A DNA stretch of 7,394 nucleotides from Nitrospiraceae bacterium. GTDB taxonomy: Bacteria; Nitrospirota; Nitrospiria; Nitrospirales; Nitrospiraceae. The notes beneath the pieces were generated by a model. It worked only from the letters and a program-made list of their open reading frames with translations. It searched no databases and had not been told where the DNA came from. The stretch spans positions 1 through 7,394 of the forward strand of contig SYGW01000133.1 in the NCBI GenBank assembly GCA_005800255.1, given 5' to 3'. Shown here piece by piece: positions 1 through 6,519 of the stretch (position 1 is its first letter; each line of letters opens with the position of its first letter). The position numbers and the translations under genes are program-made.

Positions 1-563
1 AACAGAAGCCACCGCCGGCCATCCTTGTACAAAAACCAGAGGGTGAAGAGAATGATGGAAAAATTGCTGACCAGAAGAAAGGCGTTCTTCAGCAGACTAC
101 TCAATTGGTCGACCAAAAATCCTGAGACGGTTTGCGCACTCGACCGGACCAATTCCTCCAGCGCGTCAGGATTCAGGAGATAGCGCCCGATCGCATCCTG
201 CAGCAAGCCTCCGACCACCGGCACCGTCGAGAGCTGCGCCGGCAGACGTGAAATGCCTCCGGCATCGATCCAGGCCCGCACCGCTAGCTCTGCGCCGACG
301 GCGTCTTGCACCAGCAGCACCGCCAGCAGCAGCACCGGCGCAACCACCAGCACCAAGACCCCCAAGGTCAGGCACGAGGCGGAGACTGCGTCGCGCCCCC
401 CCAAGCAGGCGGTCAACCGCAGATGCACCGGATAGGTCATGTGCGCGAGGATCACCGCCCAGAGCATCGGAAAGAGAAAGGGCTGGAACATCAACGCGAT
501 CTGGTAGAGGAGCAACAGGAAGAGAGCGAAAAATACGGCGGTGAAAAGCTGCGGCTTGGTCAT
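1..563 (-). CDS. AI-2E/PerM-family transporter, N-terminal part (runs off left edge)
   Basis: Reading the minus strand from the ATG at 561-563 gives 187 codons with no stop up to the window edge. Visible are hydrophobic segments at about residues 5-25, 28-47, 60-85 and 160-179. Between the third and fourth lies a soluble amphipathic stretch of about 75 residues. The segment ending FTLWFLYKDGRRW is typical of the AI-2E transporter/PerM family (PF01594), where this helix is followed by a charged turn. Family members usually have about 350 residues, so roughly half is present. They are multi-pass inner-membrane proteins; individual members have been linked to autoinducer-2 export or Na+/H+ exchange, but the substrate cannot be told from sequence here. 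The start lies 31 bases after the bactofilin stop, which suggests co-transcription. I see no strong ribosome binding site before this ATG. Family call is fairly sure; substrate unknown. Confidence 0.85.
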   Translation of the reverse strand, partial: MTKPQLFTAVFFALFLLLLYQIALMFQPFLFPMLWAVILAHMTYPVHLRLTACLGGRDAVSASCLTLGVLVLVVAPVLLLAVLLVQDAVGAELAVRAWIDAGGISRLPAQLSTVPVVGGLLQDAIGRYLLNPDALEELVRSSAQTVSGFLVDQLSSLLKNAFLLVSNFSIILFTLWFLYKDGRRWLL

Positions 564-594
564 AGGTTCGGCGGAACAGCAAAAGTCGACAGGT

Positions 595-1053
595 CTATCG
601 GTACCCTTCGCCGTGGGAATCTTTATTGTCCAGCACCACGACCTGCTTCGCCCTATGCGCGGACAGATCACGGACGCCGCCCGGCAACTTCGGCAACTCC
701 TCAGACCAGGAGGTCACTCCCATGTCCGTCATGCCTTGGAGCTTGGCGCCTATTTCCATCATGAGCGCCGGCGTATGAACTTCCCCGATCAGCGTTGCCG
801 TCTTCATCAACTGCACGGACTCCGTCGCCAGCACCTTCGCCTTGATGCACCCGCTGCTGATCAGCGTGCCGGCGATAATCGTGCCCTGCACCAGCCCATC
901 CTCGCCGACAATGACCTGTCCCTTCGTCTCAATATCGCCGTCGAGACGGCCATCGATCCGCACCGTTCCCTCGACATGGATCTCGCCCTTTAAGATGACC
1001 CCTTTGGCCAACAGGGTAATGTTGTCTTCTCCGGAAAAATCCCTCTTCTTCAT
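595..1053 (-). CDS. Bactofilin (polymer-forming cytoskeletal protein)
   Basis: The 152-residue product has the bactofilin layout (DUF583): a short charged N-terminal tail, then a core at about residues 13-108 built of short repeats rich in G, V and I. The core includes GEIHVEGTVRIDGRLDGDI, as expected of the right-handed beta-helix that polymerises without nucleotide. A flexible tail of about 45 residues follows. Bactofilins form filaments or membrane-associated sheets that act as scaffolds for cell-wall enzymes, for example BacA/BacB recruiting the class A synthase PbpC in Caulobacter. The start is supported by a strong purine-rich site (complement of 1060-1066, reading GGGGGAG) six bases before the ATG. 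The gene begins 14 bases after the last stop of the decayed PBP1B-type gene and precedes an AI-2E-family gene by 31 bases. Context fits a cell-envelope role; the partner is not known. Confidence 0.93.
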   Translation of the reverse strand: MKKRDFSGEDNITLLAKGVILKGEIHVEGTVRIDGRLDGDIETKGQVIVGEDGLVQGTIIAGTLISSGCIKAKVLATESVQLMKTATLIGEVHTPALMMEIGAKLQGMTDMGVTSWSEELPKLPGGVRDLSAHRAKQVVVLDNKDSHGEGYR

Positions 1054-1067
1054 GCGTCACTCCCCCT

Positions 1068-1842
1068 TCACACCTGAATCGTTACCATCAAGCTTACACC
1101 ATTCGGATAAGCGAGGCCTAGAATAATCCAAAAGTATGCCGGAGCCGCTCCCATAGTCCCCCTCCATGCACCTGCAATAGATGGTGGGCTCTGGCCCATC
1201 AATAAAGACCTCTGGCGCCTGTTCAAGACATGAAACGTCGCCAGCTGCTGCGTGATCGTGCTACCGCCCTGCACCACTCCGCCCTTCGCAGCATTGATCC
1301 AGAGCGCCAGCCAGACGGCAACCGGATCGATACAGAAATGGAAAAACCGGCTACTTTTGATGATCATAACCACCTCAGCGCTCTGCTAGGGAATCTGCGC
1401 CAAGGGAATCCAACCCCCGCACTTGGCGCGACTCGCCCCGGACGCCGCTAAGCAGCTCCAGATAAATAAGCGACGTGCTATCCAGCGTGGACAGGACTGC
1501 CGTCACACGCCCCTGCTCCAACGACAACCGCACCATCGTCGCCCCGACCTAATTCTCAGGCTGTTCATGGAAATGGATTGTGAGGGCCTAACGGTTAGCT
1601 GATAGCCGCTGGGAAACTGCACCGACCCTGTCACCTACCGATAGCCTAGCCATTGCAACCGCCCCAGCAGGCAGCTATGCGTCAGGGGAATATCCGGCTT
1701 TAAAAGAAAGGGGCCACTGTAAAGACGCAGCGGTGGATGAGCATCGCTCTTGGGCAGTTCAAAAAAGGTGCGAGATAGATGCCGAGGAGAAGGGCGACAA
1801 TATCGCAGCGAGGCCTCCCACGGCTAAGCTAGCAAAGGTCAC
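1068..1842 (-). pseudogene. Decayed PBP1B-type bifunctional peptidoglycan synthase (UB2H + GT51 remnant)
   Basis: Homology to class A penicillin-binding protein 1B is spread over three frames of the minus strand. From 1842 and 1798 come two halves of an N-terminal membrane helix (VTFASLAVGGLAAI, then VALLLGIYLAPFL). From 1760 comes a UB2H-like domain (LRLYSGPFLLKPDIPLTHS, then LQWLGYR, an in-frame TAG at 1635-1637, then FPSGYQLTVR). From 1548 to 1378 comes the linker (MVRLSLEQGRVTAVLSTLD), ending in TGA at 1375-1377. From 1373 comes the start of the glycosyltransferase domain with SRFFHFCIDPVAV and the GT51 motif GGSTITQQLA (1239-1268). A normal protein would be about 750-800 residues; the rest of GT51 and the transpeptidase domain are not seen. 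The usual catalytic Glu in the I-E-D motif before RFF is Lys here. Homology fades beyond about 1200. This is a pseudogene, not a sequencing slip, because frame breaks, stops and lost key residues all occur. It lies between the symporter and the bactofilin on the same strand. Confidence 0.85.
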
Positions 1843-1859
1843 CTACCGCACAAGTTTTT

Positions 1860-3275
1860 TCAGCCATGCACTCCGATCTTCTGAGGCAGCAGCGAACCGG
1901 CCGCCATCCCCACAGCAGCCGCGAGAAGCCCGACCAGTTGCGGAGGCCAGATCGAATCGGACGGGCCGAATAGTTCCAGCCCCAGCCAGACCGTCAGGCC
2001 TGCCGCAAGGGCGCACAACGCTCCCTGCGTCGTCGCGCGGGACCAGAAAAGCCCGGCGCAGAGAGGCACGAAAGCCGCCACCAACGTCACTTTATAAGTG
2101 TTCACCACGAGTTGATAGATGCTGGCGCTGGAACTCAGCGCGATGATGAGGACCAAGGAGGCAAAGGCCACCACCACCAGCCGCATGACCCTCAGCAGTT
2201 CCCCATCGCTGAGCCGGGGCAGCAGTCCCTTGATGACATTCTCGCTCAACATCACAGAAGGCGCCAATAATGTCGCGCTCGCGCAGCTCATCACCGCCGA
2301 AAGGACCGCCCCAAAAAACACGATCTGCGCAACGACTGGCGTATGGCGCAGGATCAGGGTCGGCAGCACCAGCTGAGAATCCTCGGCCAAAAGACTCGTG
2401 AACGTCGCCGGATCGACCAGCGTGGCCGCGTAAGCCAGAAACATCGGCACGAAACAAAAGCAAAAATAGAGCACCCCGCCCAGGATCGAGCCCCGCACCG
2501 CCGTTCGCTCATCCTTTGCCGAGGTGATGCGCTGAAACACGTCCTGTTGGGGAATCGATCCGAGCATCATCGTGATCCAGGCGCCGAGAAAGGGAATCCA
2601 GGCGGCAGCCGTGGCGTTGGGGAAGAACTCCAGCTTGCCTGCCTGAGCCGCATGGCTGATCACCGCCTCCACCCCTCCGGCCAATCCACTCACGACCGAC
2701 GTAATATAGAGCAGGCCTCCCATGATCACGGAGATTTGCACGAAGTCCAGAATGGCGACGGAGAACATACCGCCGAAGGTCGTATAGGTCAGGACGATCA
2801 GTGCCCCGATCACCATCCCGACTGGCTGACTCACGGCCCCCGCCGTCACCACGTTCAGAACCAAGCCCAGCACCTTGAACTGCGCCGCCACCCAGCCGAG
2901 ATACGAGGCCACGATACAGAGGGCGCAGAGCACCTCGACCGTGCGGCTGTATTTCTGTCGATAGAAGTCGCCGACGGTCAGGAGGTTCATCCGGTAGAAG
3001 CGTGGGGCAAAGAACAGCCCGGCTAAAATCAGGCAGAGGCTCGACCCGAAGGGATCGGCCACCACGCCACGCAATCCGTCTTTCACAAAGGTCGCAGAGA
3101 TTCCAAGCACCGCCTCTGCCCCGAACCAGGTCGCAAAGACCGTGGCGATCACGACCGGCAAGGGCAAGCTCCGGCCTGCCAGCGAAAAGTCCTTCGTGTT
3201 ATGGACCCGTCTGGCGGCAGCCAGACCGATCCCCACAGACAGGAGCAGATAGAGAATGACGAACCCAAGAATCAT
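1860..3275 (-). CDS. Sodium:solute symporter (SSS family)
   Basis: The 471-residue product has about 12-13 hydrophobic helices and the marks of the SSS/PutP/PanF family (LeuT fold). Helix 1 starts at residue 2. The Arg/Lys-containing loop with DFSLAGRSLPLP is at about 30-40, and TM2 reads ATWFGAEAVLG at 48-58. GGMFSVAILDFVQ at 168-180 matches the conserved GG..AV..TD..Q signature with Asp177. QQDVFQRITSAKDERTA follows at 243-259, and the Na2-site helix reads AVLSAVMSCASATLL at 323-337. It should carry a solute into the cell with Na+; the substrate cannot be assigned. An upstream TTG at 3330-3332 would add 19 residues rich in Arg and His; I prefer the ATG at 3273-3275 because TM1 then starts at the N-terminus as in relatives, although neither start has a good ribosome site. 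The stop is followed almost at once by the PBP1B remnant. Confidence 0.93.
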   Translation of the reverse strand: MILGFVILYLLLSVGIGLAAARRVHNTKDFSLAGRSLPLPVVIATVFATWFGAEAVLGISATFVKDGLRGVVADPFGSSLCLILAGLFFAPRFYRMNLLTVGDFYRQKYSRTVEVLCALCIVASYLGWVAAQFKVLGLVLNVVTAGAVSQPVGMVIGALIVLTYTTFGGMFSVAILDFVQISVIMGGLLYITSVVSGLAGGVEAVISHAAQAGKLEFFPNATAAAWIPFLGAWITMMLGSIPQQDVFQRITSAKDERTAVRGSILGGVLYFCFCFVPMFLAYAATLVDPATFTSLLAEDSQLVLPTLILRHTPVVAQIVFFGAVLSAVMSCASATLLAPSVMLSENVIKGLLPRLSDGELLRVMRLVVVAFASLVLIIALSSSASIYQLVVNTYKVTLVAAFVPLCAGLFWSRATTQGALCALAAGLTVWLGLELFGPSDSIWPPQLVGLLAAAVGMAAGSLLPQKIGVHG

Positions 3276-3357
3276 GCGATGGCCCAGATAGAAGTGTGGC
3301 CGGATTCTAGCGAGGCGGCGGCAGTGGCGCAACGTCCCGGCAGGTTACGGAAAAACT

Positions 3358-3373
3358 ATTGTACCGCGCGGTA
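3358..3373 (-). promoter_or_regulatory. Candidate -10 box and overlapping palindromic operator upstream of the symporter
   Basis: The divergent spacer holds TACCGCGCGGTA at 3362-3373, a 12-bp perfect palindrome. On the minus strand its end merges into TACAAT (complement of 3358-3363), a good sigma-70 -10 match that would place a transcript start near 3351, about 75 bases before the symporter ATG. A repressor bound to the palindrome would block this promoter. There is no good -35 at the usual distance (TTGCAG lies 23 bases away), so the promoter call is weak. The site could also affect the FKBP gene, which starts at 3451. Confidence 0.27.
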
Positions 3374-3450
3374 ACATCGCGCTACCCTGCAACACTCCAG
3401 GGCTTGCGATATCAGGTCCATCGCCGTCACACATAAAGAAAGGACAGCTC

Positions 3451-4131
3451 ATGCGCTTCGTTGCCTCCTGTTTAGTTGCCGTGCTCAGCCTGGGAACCTC
3501 TGCGGCCTTCGCCGCCGCCCCAGAGCCCGCCAACGATGAACAAAAAACCCTCTATGCCTTAGGTCTCGCCATCAGCCAATCGCTCGGCGTCTTCAACCTG
3601 AACGAGTCCGAACTGGATCTCGTGAAGGCCGGCATCACCGACGGCGTCTTCAAGAAGACCCCGAAAGTCGAGCTCCAGACCTTCGGCCCGAAGATTCAGA
3701 CCCTGCAGCAGGCCCGCGCCTCCGTCGTCGCGGACGCGGAGAAGAAAGCGGGAGCCGCCTTCCTCGCGAAAGCCGCCGCAGAGCATAGCGCCAAGAAAAC
3801 CGAATCCGGCGCGATCCTCACGATGATCAAAGAAGGCAAAGGCACAACCCCGAAAGCCACGGATACGGTCAAGGTGCATTACCACGGGACCCTGACCGAC
3901 GGGACCGTGTTCGATAGTTCCGTCAAGCGCGGCGAACCGGCCACGTTCGGCCTGAACCAAGTGATCAAGTGCTGGACCGAAGGGGTGCAGCTGATGAAGG
4001 TCGGCAGCAAGGGCAAGCTGACCTGCCCCTCGAACCTGGCCTATGGGGACAAGGGCGCGCCCCCGACGATCAAGCCCGGCTCGACCCTGGTGTTCGAAGT
4101 CGAACTCCTCGAAATCGTCGCAGCCAAGTAG
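3451..4131 (+). CDS. Exported FKBP-type peptidyl-prolyl cis-trans isomerase
   Basis: The 226-residue protein begins with a signal peptide ([21 protein letters not shown], likely cut after Ala21) and should act in the periplasm or outside the membrane. Residues 28-115 form the helical FKBP N-terminal dimerisation domain seen in Mip/FklB/FkpA proteins. Residues 120-223 form the FKBP domain. Most active-site positions known from FKBP12 are present: Tyr144, Phe154, Asp155, Phe166, Val171-Ile172, Trp175, Tyr198 and Phe215. It speeds cis-trans isomerisation of X-Pro bonds and probably helps exported proteins fold. Length and domain order are normal for the family. The start is supported by AAAGGA six bases upstream (3439-3444). 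The gene ends with its own intrinsic terminator, so it is probably monocistronic. The mature protein has only two cysteines, Cys174 and Cys192. Confidence 0.96.
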   Translation: MRFVASCLVAVLSLGTSAAFAAAPEPANDEQKTLYALGLAISQSLGVFNLNESELDLVKAGITDGVFKKTPKVELQTFGPKIQTLQQARASVVADAEKKAGAAFLAKAAAEHSAKKTESGAILTMIKEGKGTTPKATDTVKVHYHGTLTDGTVFDSSVKRGEPATFGLNQVIKCWTEGVQLMKVGSKGKLTCPSNLAYGDKGAPPTIKPGSTLVFEVELLEIVAAK

Positions 4132-4151
4132 TTCGATCCGATAGTCTTCAC

Positions 4152-4191
4152 GAGGCCGGGCGGGACAACCTCCCGCCTGGCCTCCTGTTTT
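4152..4191 (+). terminator. Rho-independent terminator of the FKBP gene
   Basis: A 14-bp GC-rich stem has arms at 4152-4165 (GAGGCCGGGCGGGA) and 4171-4184 (TCCCGCCTGGCCTC), with a five-base loop CAACC. The only non-Watson-Crick pair is one G-U, formed on the plus strand. It is followed by CTGTTTT (4185-4191). It lies 21 bases after the FKBP stop, in the right orientation to end that transcript and separate it from uup. Confidence 0.85.
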
Positions 4192-4238
4192 CACTGCACA
4201 CATCCATCCGTATCCCCCTTCCTTATTTCAATGACCAA

Positions 4239-4332
4239 GCAGGGGCATGAGGAGCTTTCGACTGCGGCCGTCGAGTAAGGCCCTTCTGAGGGCGCGCGCT
4301 CCGGGAGCAAAGAAAACTCCTCATGCCCCCGC
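4239..4332 (-). repeat. 94-bp inverted-repeat element with internal hairpins (MITE-like or structured RNA)
   Basis: Arms at 4239-4259 (GCAGGGGCATGAGGAGCTTTC) and 4312-4332 are reverse complements at 19 of 21 positions. The 52-base centre contains three small hairpins: TCGAC/GTCGA (4258-4262 with 4270-4274, sharing two bases with the arm), GCCCT/AGGGC (4280-4284 with 4289-4293, loop TCTG) and GCTC/GAGC (4298-4301 with 4305-4308, loop CGG). The two arm mismatches are A-C on the plus strand (4241 with 4330, 4255 with 4316), so in a minus-strand transcript both would be G-U pairs and the stem would close fully. No T-run follows on either side. It sits between the FKBP terminator and uup. The strand given is the one favoured by base pairing. 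It may be a dispersed genomic repeat or a structured RNA; the sequence alone cannot decide. Confidence 0.6.
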
Positions 4333-4343
4333 ACCCCGCCCCC

Positions 4344-4372
4344 TTGTAGTTCCGCCCTTTACCCCGTACACT
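4344..4372 (+). promoter_or_regulatory. Weak sigma-70-like promoter candidate for uup
   Basis: TTGTAG (4344-4349) and TACACT (4367-4372) are 17 bases apart, the preferred sigma-70 spacing. The boxes match the consensus at 3 of 6 and 4 of 6 positions. The pair lies about 90 bases before the uup ATG and downstream of both the FKBP terminator and the inverted-repeat element, where a separate uup promoter is needed. In GC-rich DNA of an unknown sigma-factor repertoire this is only a candidate. Confidence 0.3.
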
Positions 4373-4462
4373 GGCATCTTCGCGATCCAGCCTGGCCTGA
4401 ATAGTCCTGCCCGATCGTTTACTAGCAGATTCGGTTAACTTATCCATTCGGACACTAGAGCT

Positions 4463-6307
4463 ATGCCGCCTACAATTCTCTTGAGCTGCGAGTCCATCAC
4501 CAAATCCTACGGCGTGAAACCGTTATTTTCCGATCTATCGGTCGCGTTAGCCGAGGGCGACCATGTCGGGCTGGTGGGACCCAACGGCTCCGGCAAGTCC
4601 ACCTTGCTGAAGATCATGGCAGGGCTCGAAGAACCGGATGAGGGCACCAGATCGATGCGCCGCCAGCTCCGCGTTGGCTATGTGCCGCAGGAACCGTTAT
4701 TCGGCGGGGCCCATACGATTGAAGAAGTCCTTGCGCAGGTCCTCATCGACGAAGGCCTGGACCCCCATGAACATAGCGACCGCACCGCCACAGCCCTCAG
4801 TCTGGGCGAATTCCCCGCGGCAGACCAGTCCACCGCCTCGCTATCCGGAGGCTGGAAGAAACGTCTGGCCATCGTCCGTTCGCTGATGCTAGAGCCGGAT
4901 GTCCTGCTGATGGACGAACCGACCAACCACTTGGACGTCGAAGGCATCCTCTGGCTGGAGCGATTGCTCCGGGCCGAATCCCGCGCCTTTCTCGTCGTGA
5001 GCCACGACCGGCGGTTCCTGGAAGCGGTCACGTCCCGAATGATCGAGATCAATCGCAGCTATCCGAACGGCGCCTTCGAAGCTAAGGGCAACTACAGTGA
5101 CTTCCTGGAACAGCGGGACGCGGCCCTGCACGCGCAGGCCAACTATGAAGCCTCCTTGGCCAACCGGGTCCGCCGCGAAGTGGAATGGCTCCGGCGCGGT
5201 CCCAAGGCCCGCACGACCAAAGCCAAATCGAGAATCGATTCAGCTGGCCGCTTGATCGAGGAATTGAGCAGCGCCGAATCCCGGAAAGATCCCGGCACGG
5301 CCGGCATCAACTTCACCTCGTCGGGACGCCGCTCCAAACAGTTGGTCGAAACCACGCAACTGTCCAAATCGCTCGGCGGTCGTCCGATCGTCACGAACCT
5401 CGACCTGCTGCTCGGACCAGGCCAGCGGATCGGCTTGCTGGGACCGAACGGCAGCGGCAAGAGCACGTTGCTCAAACTCATCGACGGGACCCTCAAGCCG
5501 GACTCCGGCACTGTCACCCGCGCGGACAAACTGCGCGTGGTTACCTTCGAACAACACCGCGAATCGCTGGACCAGGGCATCTCGCTCCGCCGGGCCCTCA
5601 CCCCCTATGGCGACTCGGTCGTCTATCAAGACCGCGAAGTACATCTTGTCTCCTGGGCCAAACGGTTTCTCTTCCGGTCGGAACAGTTGGATCTCCCCGT
5701 CTCCCGTCTCTCCGGAGGCGAACAGGCCCGGCTCCTCATCGCAAGGCTGATGCTGCAACCGGCCGACCTCCTGATCCTGGACGAACCGACGAACGACTTG
5801 GACATTCCGACGCTCGACGTGTTGGAAGACAGTCTGGTGGAGTTCCCCGGTGCCTTGATGCTGGTCACGCACGACCGATGGCTCCTGGACCGCGTCTCCA
5901 CCATATTGCTCGCGCTGGACGGCACAGGCCAGACCGAATGGTTCGCCGACTATGCGCAATGGGAATCGGCGCAAGAACGAAAAGCGGCAGAAGAGATCCG
6001 CGCATCGAACTCACGCCCCTCCAAAGCCTCACGCTCCGAGTCGGACTCGGCGCCGAAAGCGAAAAAGACCGGCCTCTCCTATCGGGAGCAAAAGGAATGG
6101 GCGAAGATGGAGCAGCGCATCCTCCAGGCAGAAGAAACCATCGCCACCTGCCAGGCCGCTGTGGAAGATCCGGCCGTCGCCTCCAATGCCACGGCCTTGC
6201 AAGAGCGATCCGCCGCGCTGGAAGCAGCCAAGACAGCCGCGGAACGGCTCTATGCGCGCTGGACCGAACTCGAAGGCAAACAGACGGAAGCCGCCAGTCA
6301 GCCCTAA
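4463..6307 (+). CDS. uup: ABC-F family ATPase Uup
   Basis: The 614-residue protein has two ABC ATPase domains and no membrane segments, as in the ABC-F family. Domain 1 has Walker A GPNGSGKS (39-46), signature LSGGW (127-131), Walker B LLMDEP (148-153) and switch His181. Domain 2 has Walker A GPNGSGKS (327-334), LSGGEQ (416-421), LILDEP (437-442) and His470. The linker contains EWLRRGPKARTTKAKSRI (241-258), a Uup hallmark. Residues 535-605 form the C-terminal coiled coil (ABC_tran_CTD) that separates Uup from EttA and YheS types. All catalytic residues are present. ABC-F proteins act on the ribosome; Uup has been tied to stalled or misassembled ribosomes and, in E. coli, to suppressing transposon excision and binding DNA through the C-terminal domain. 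A low-complexity Ser/Lys/Ala link at 514-536 joins the last two domains. No strong ribosome site precedes the ATG. No T-run terminator follows; the palindrome at 6322-6475 lies just downstream. Confidence 0.95.
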   Translation: MPPTILLSCESITKSYGVKPLFSDLSVALAEGDHVGLVGPNGSGKSTLLKIMAGLEEPDEGTRSMRRQLRVGYVPQEPLFGGAHTIEEVLAQVLIDEGLDPHEHSDRTATALSLGEFPAADQSTASLSGGWKKRLAIVRSLMLEPDVLLMDEPTNHLDVEGILWLERLLRAESRAFLVVSHDRRFLEAVTSRMIEINRSYPNGAFEAKGNYSDFLEQRDAALHAQANYEASLANRVRREVEWLRRGPKARTTKAKSRIDSAGRLIEELSSAESRKDPGTAGINFTSSGRRSKQLVETTQLSKSLGGRPIVTNLDLLLGPGQRIGLLGPNGSGKSTLLKLIDGTLKPDSGTVTRADKLRVVTFEQHRESLDQGISLRRALTPYGDSVVYQDREVHLVSWAKRFLFRSEQLDLPVSRLSGGEQARLLIARLMLQPADLLILDEPTNDLDIPTLDVLEDSLVEFPGALMLVTHDRWLLDRVSTILLALDGTGQTEWFADYAQWESAQERKAAEEIRASNSRPSKASRSESDSAPKAKKTGLSYREQKEWAKMEQRILQAEETIATCQAAVEDPAVASNATALQERSAALEAAKTAAERLYARWTELEGKQTEAASQP

Positions 6308-6321
6308 GCCTAATCCCTCCC

Positions 6322-6475
6322 GCAGGATGCTCAAAAGGCTATCCTCGTCGTTCGTAAAACGTAAAAGGTGGAAGGTGTCCGAGAAAGAACCTTCGACAAC
6401 CTGACGTTTCACCTTTCACGTCTGACGTTTTACGCGTTGCGAGAGCCACGCTGGCGGACTGTTTCAGCATCCTGC
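6322..6475. mobile_element. 154-bp MITE-like nested palindrome
   Basis: Perfect 10-bp terminal inverted repeats, GCAGGATGCT (6322-6331) and AGCATCCTGC (6466-6475), bound a noncoding sequence. Inside is a second perfect pair, CGTAAAACGT (6353-6362) and ACGTTTTACG (6425-6434), continued inwards by imperfect complementarity between AAAAGGTGGAA and the TTTCACCTTTCAC run. A central hairpin GAAGGT/ACCTTC (6371-6376 with 6389-6394) completes the nest, so one strand can fold into one long hairpin. No transposase is encoded, so any movement would need help from elsewhere. The flanks share only CCC, too little to call a target duplication. Its ends resemble palindromes I associate with Nitrospira intergenic regions, but copy number cannot be checked here. 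It fills most of the space between uup and the MltC-type gene and could also help end the uup transcript. Confidence 0.7.
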
Positions 6476-6485
6476 CCCCGTTGCC

Positions 6486-6513
6486 TTGCAGGCCGCACTA
6501 AATTCTGTACAAT
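6486..6513 (+). promoter_or_regulatory. Candidate promoter with -10 just before the MltC-type start
   Basis: TACAAT (6508-6513) matches the sigma-70 -10 box at 5 of 6 positions. A poor -35, TTGCAG (6486-6491), lies 16 bases upstream. Start of transcription would fall about seven bases after the -10, near 6520, which is the A of the chosen ATG. It is downstream of the MITE-like palindrome, so it would separate this gene from uup. Confidence 0.25.
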
Positions 6514-6519
6514 GCAGCC

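Noticed and set aside
166..582. 138-codon minus-strand open frame at the left edge
   Set aside because: It overlaps the AI-2E-family gene in another frame and gives an Arg/Gly/Ala-rich product without family features. The frame from 563 has proper membrane helices.
306..993. Plus-strand open frames opposite the AI-2E-family gene and bactofilin (306-764, 541-993)
   Set aside because: They are antisense to two well-supported genes, with low-complexity His/Gln/Arg-rich products typical of GC-rich shadow frames.
1733..2146. 137-codon plus-strand open frame across the symporter 3' end
   Set aside because: The product is Arg/Pro/Ser-rich with no recognisable domain, and lies antisense to the symporter and the PBP1B remnant.
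2343..3026. 227-codon plus-strand open frame inside the symporter
   Set aside because: The product is very rich in His, Gln, Arg and Asp, as expected from the antisense of membrane-helix codons. The symporter frame is clearly real.
3330..3332. TTG as the symporter start, adding 19 residues
   Set aside because: The added residues are Arg/His-rich and unlike family N-termini, and the TTG has no good ribosome site. The ATG at 3273-3275 places TM1 at the N-terminus.
3559..4203. 214-codon minus-strand open frame opposite the FKBP gene
   Set aside because: It is antisense to a certain gene and runs through the intrinsic terminator; no family features.
4223..4447. 74-codon minus-strand open frame covering the inverted-repeat element
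   Set aside because: The product is basic and of low complexity, and much of the frame lies in a palindrome. The structure explains the sequence better than coding does.
5240..5974. 244-codon minus-strand open frame opposite uup
   Set aside because: Antisense shadow of a confirmed gene with no recognisable domain.
5185..6357. 390-codon plus-strand open frame inside uup
   Set aside because: It is a frame-shifted shadow of uup (Arg/Pro/His-rich). The uup frame carries all ABC motifs.
6319..6479. CCC on both sides of the MITE-like element as a target-site duplication
   Set aside because: Three matching bases in a C-rich flank are expected by chance.
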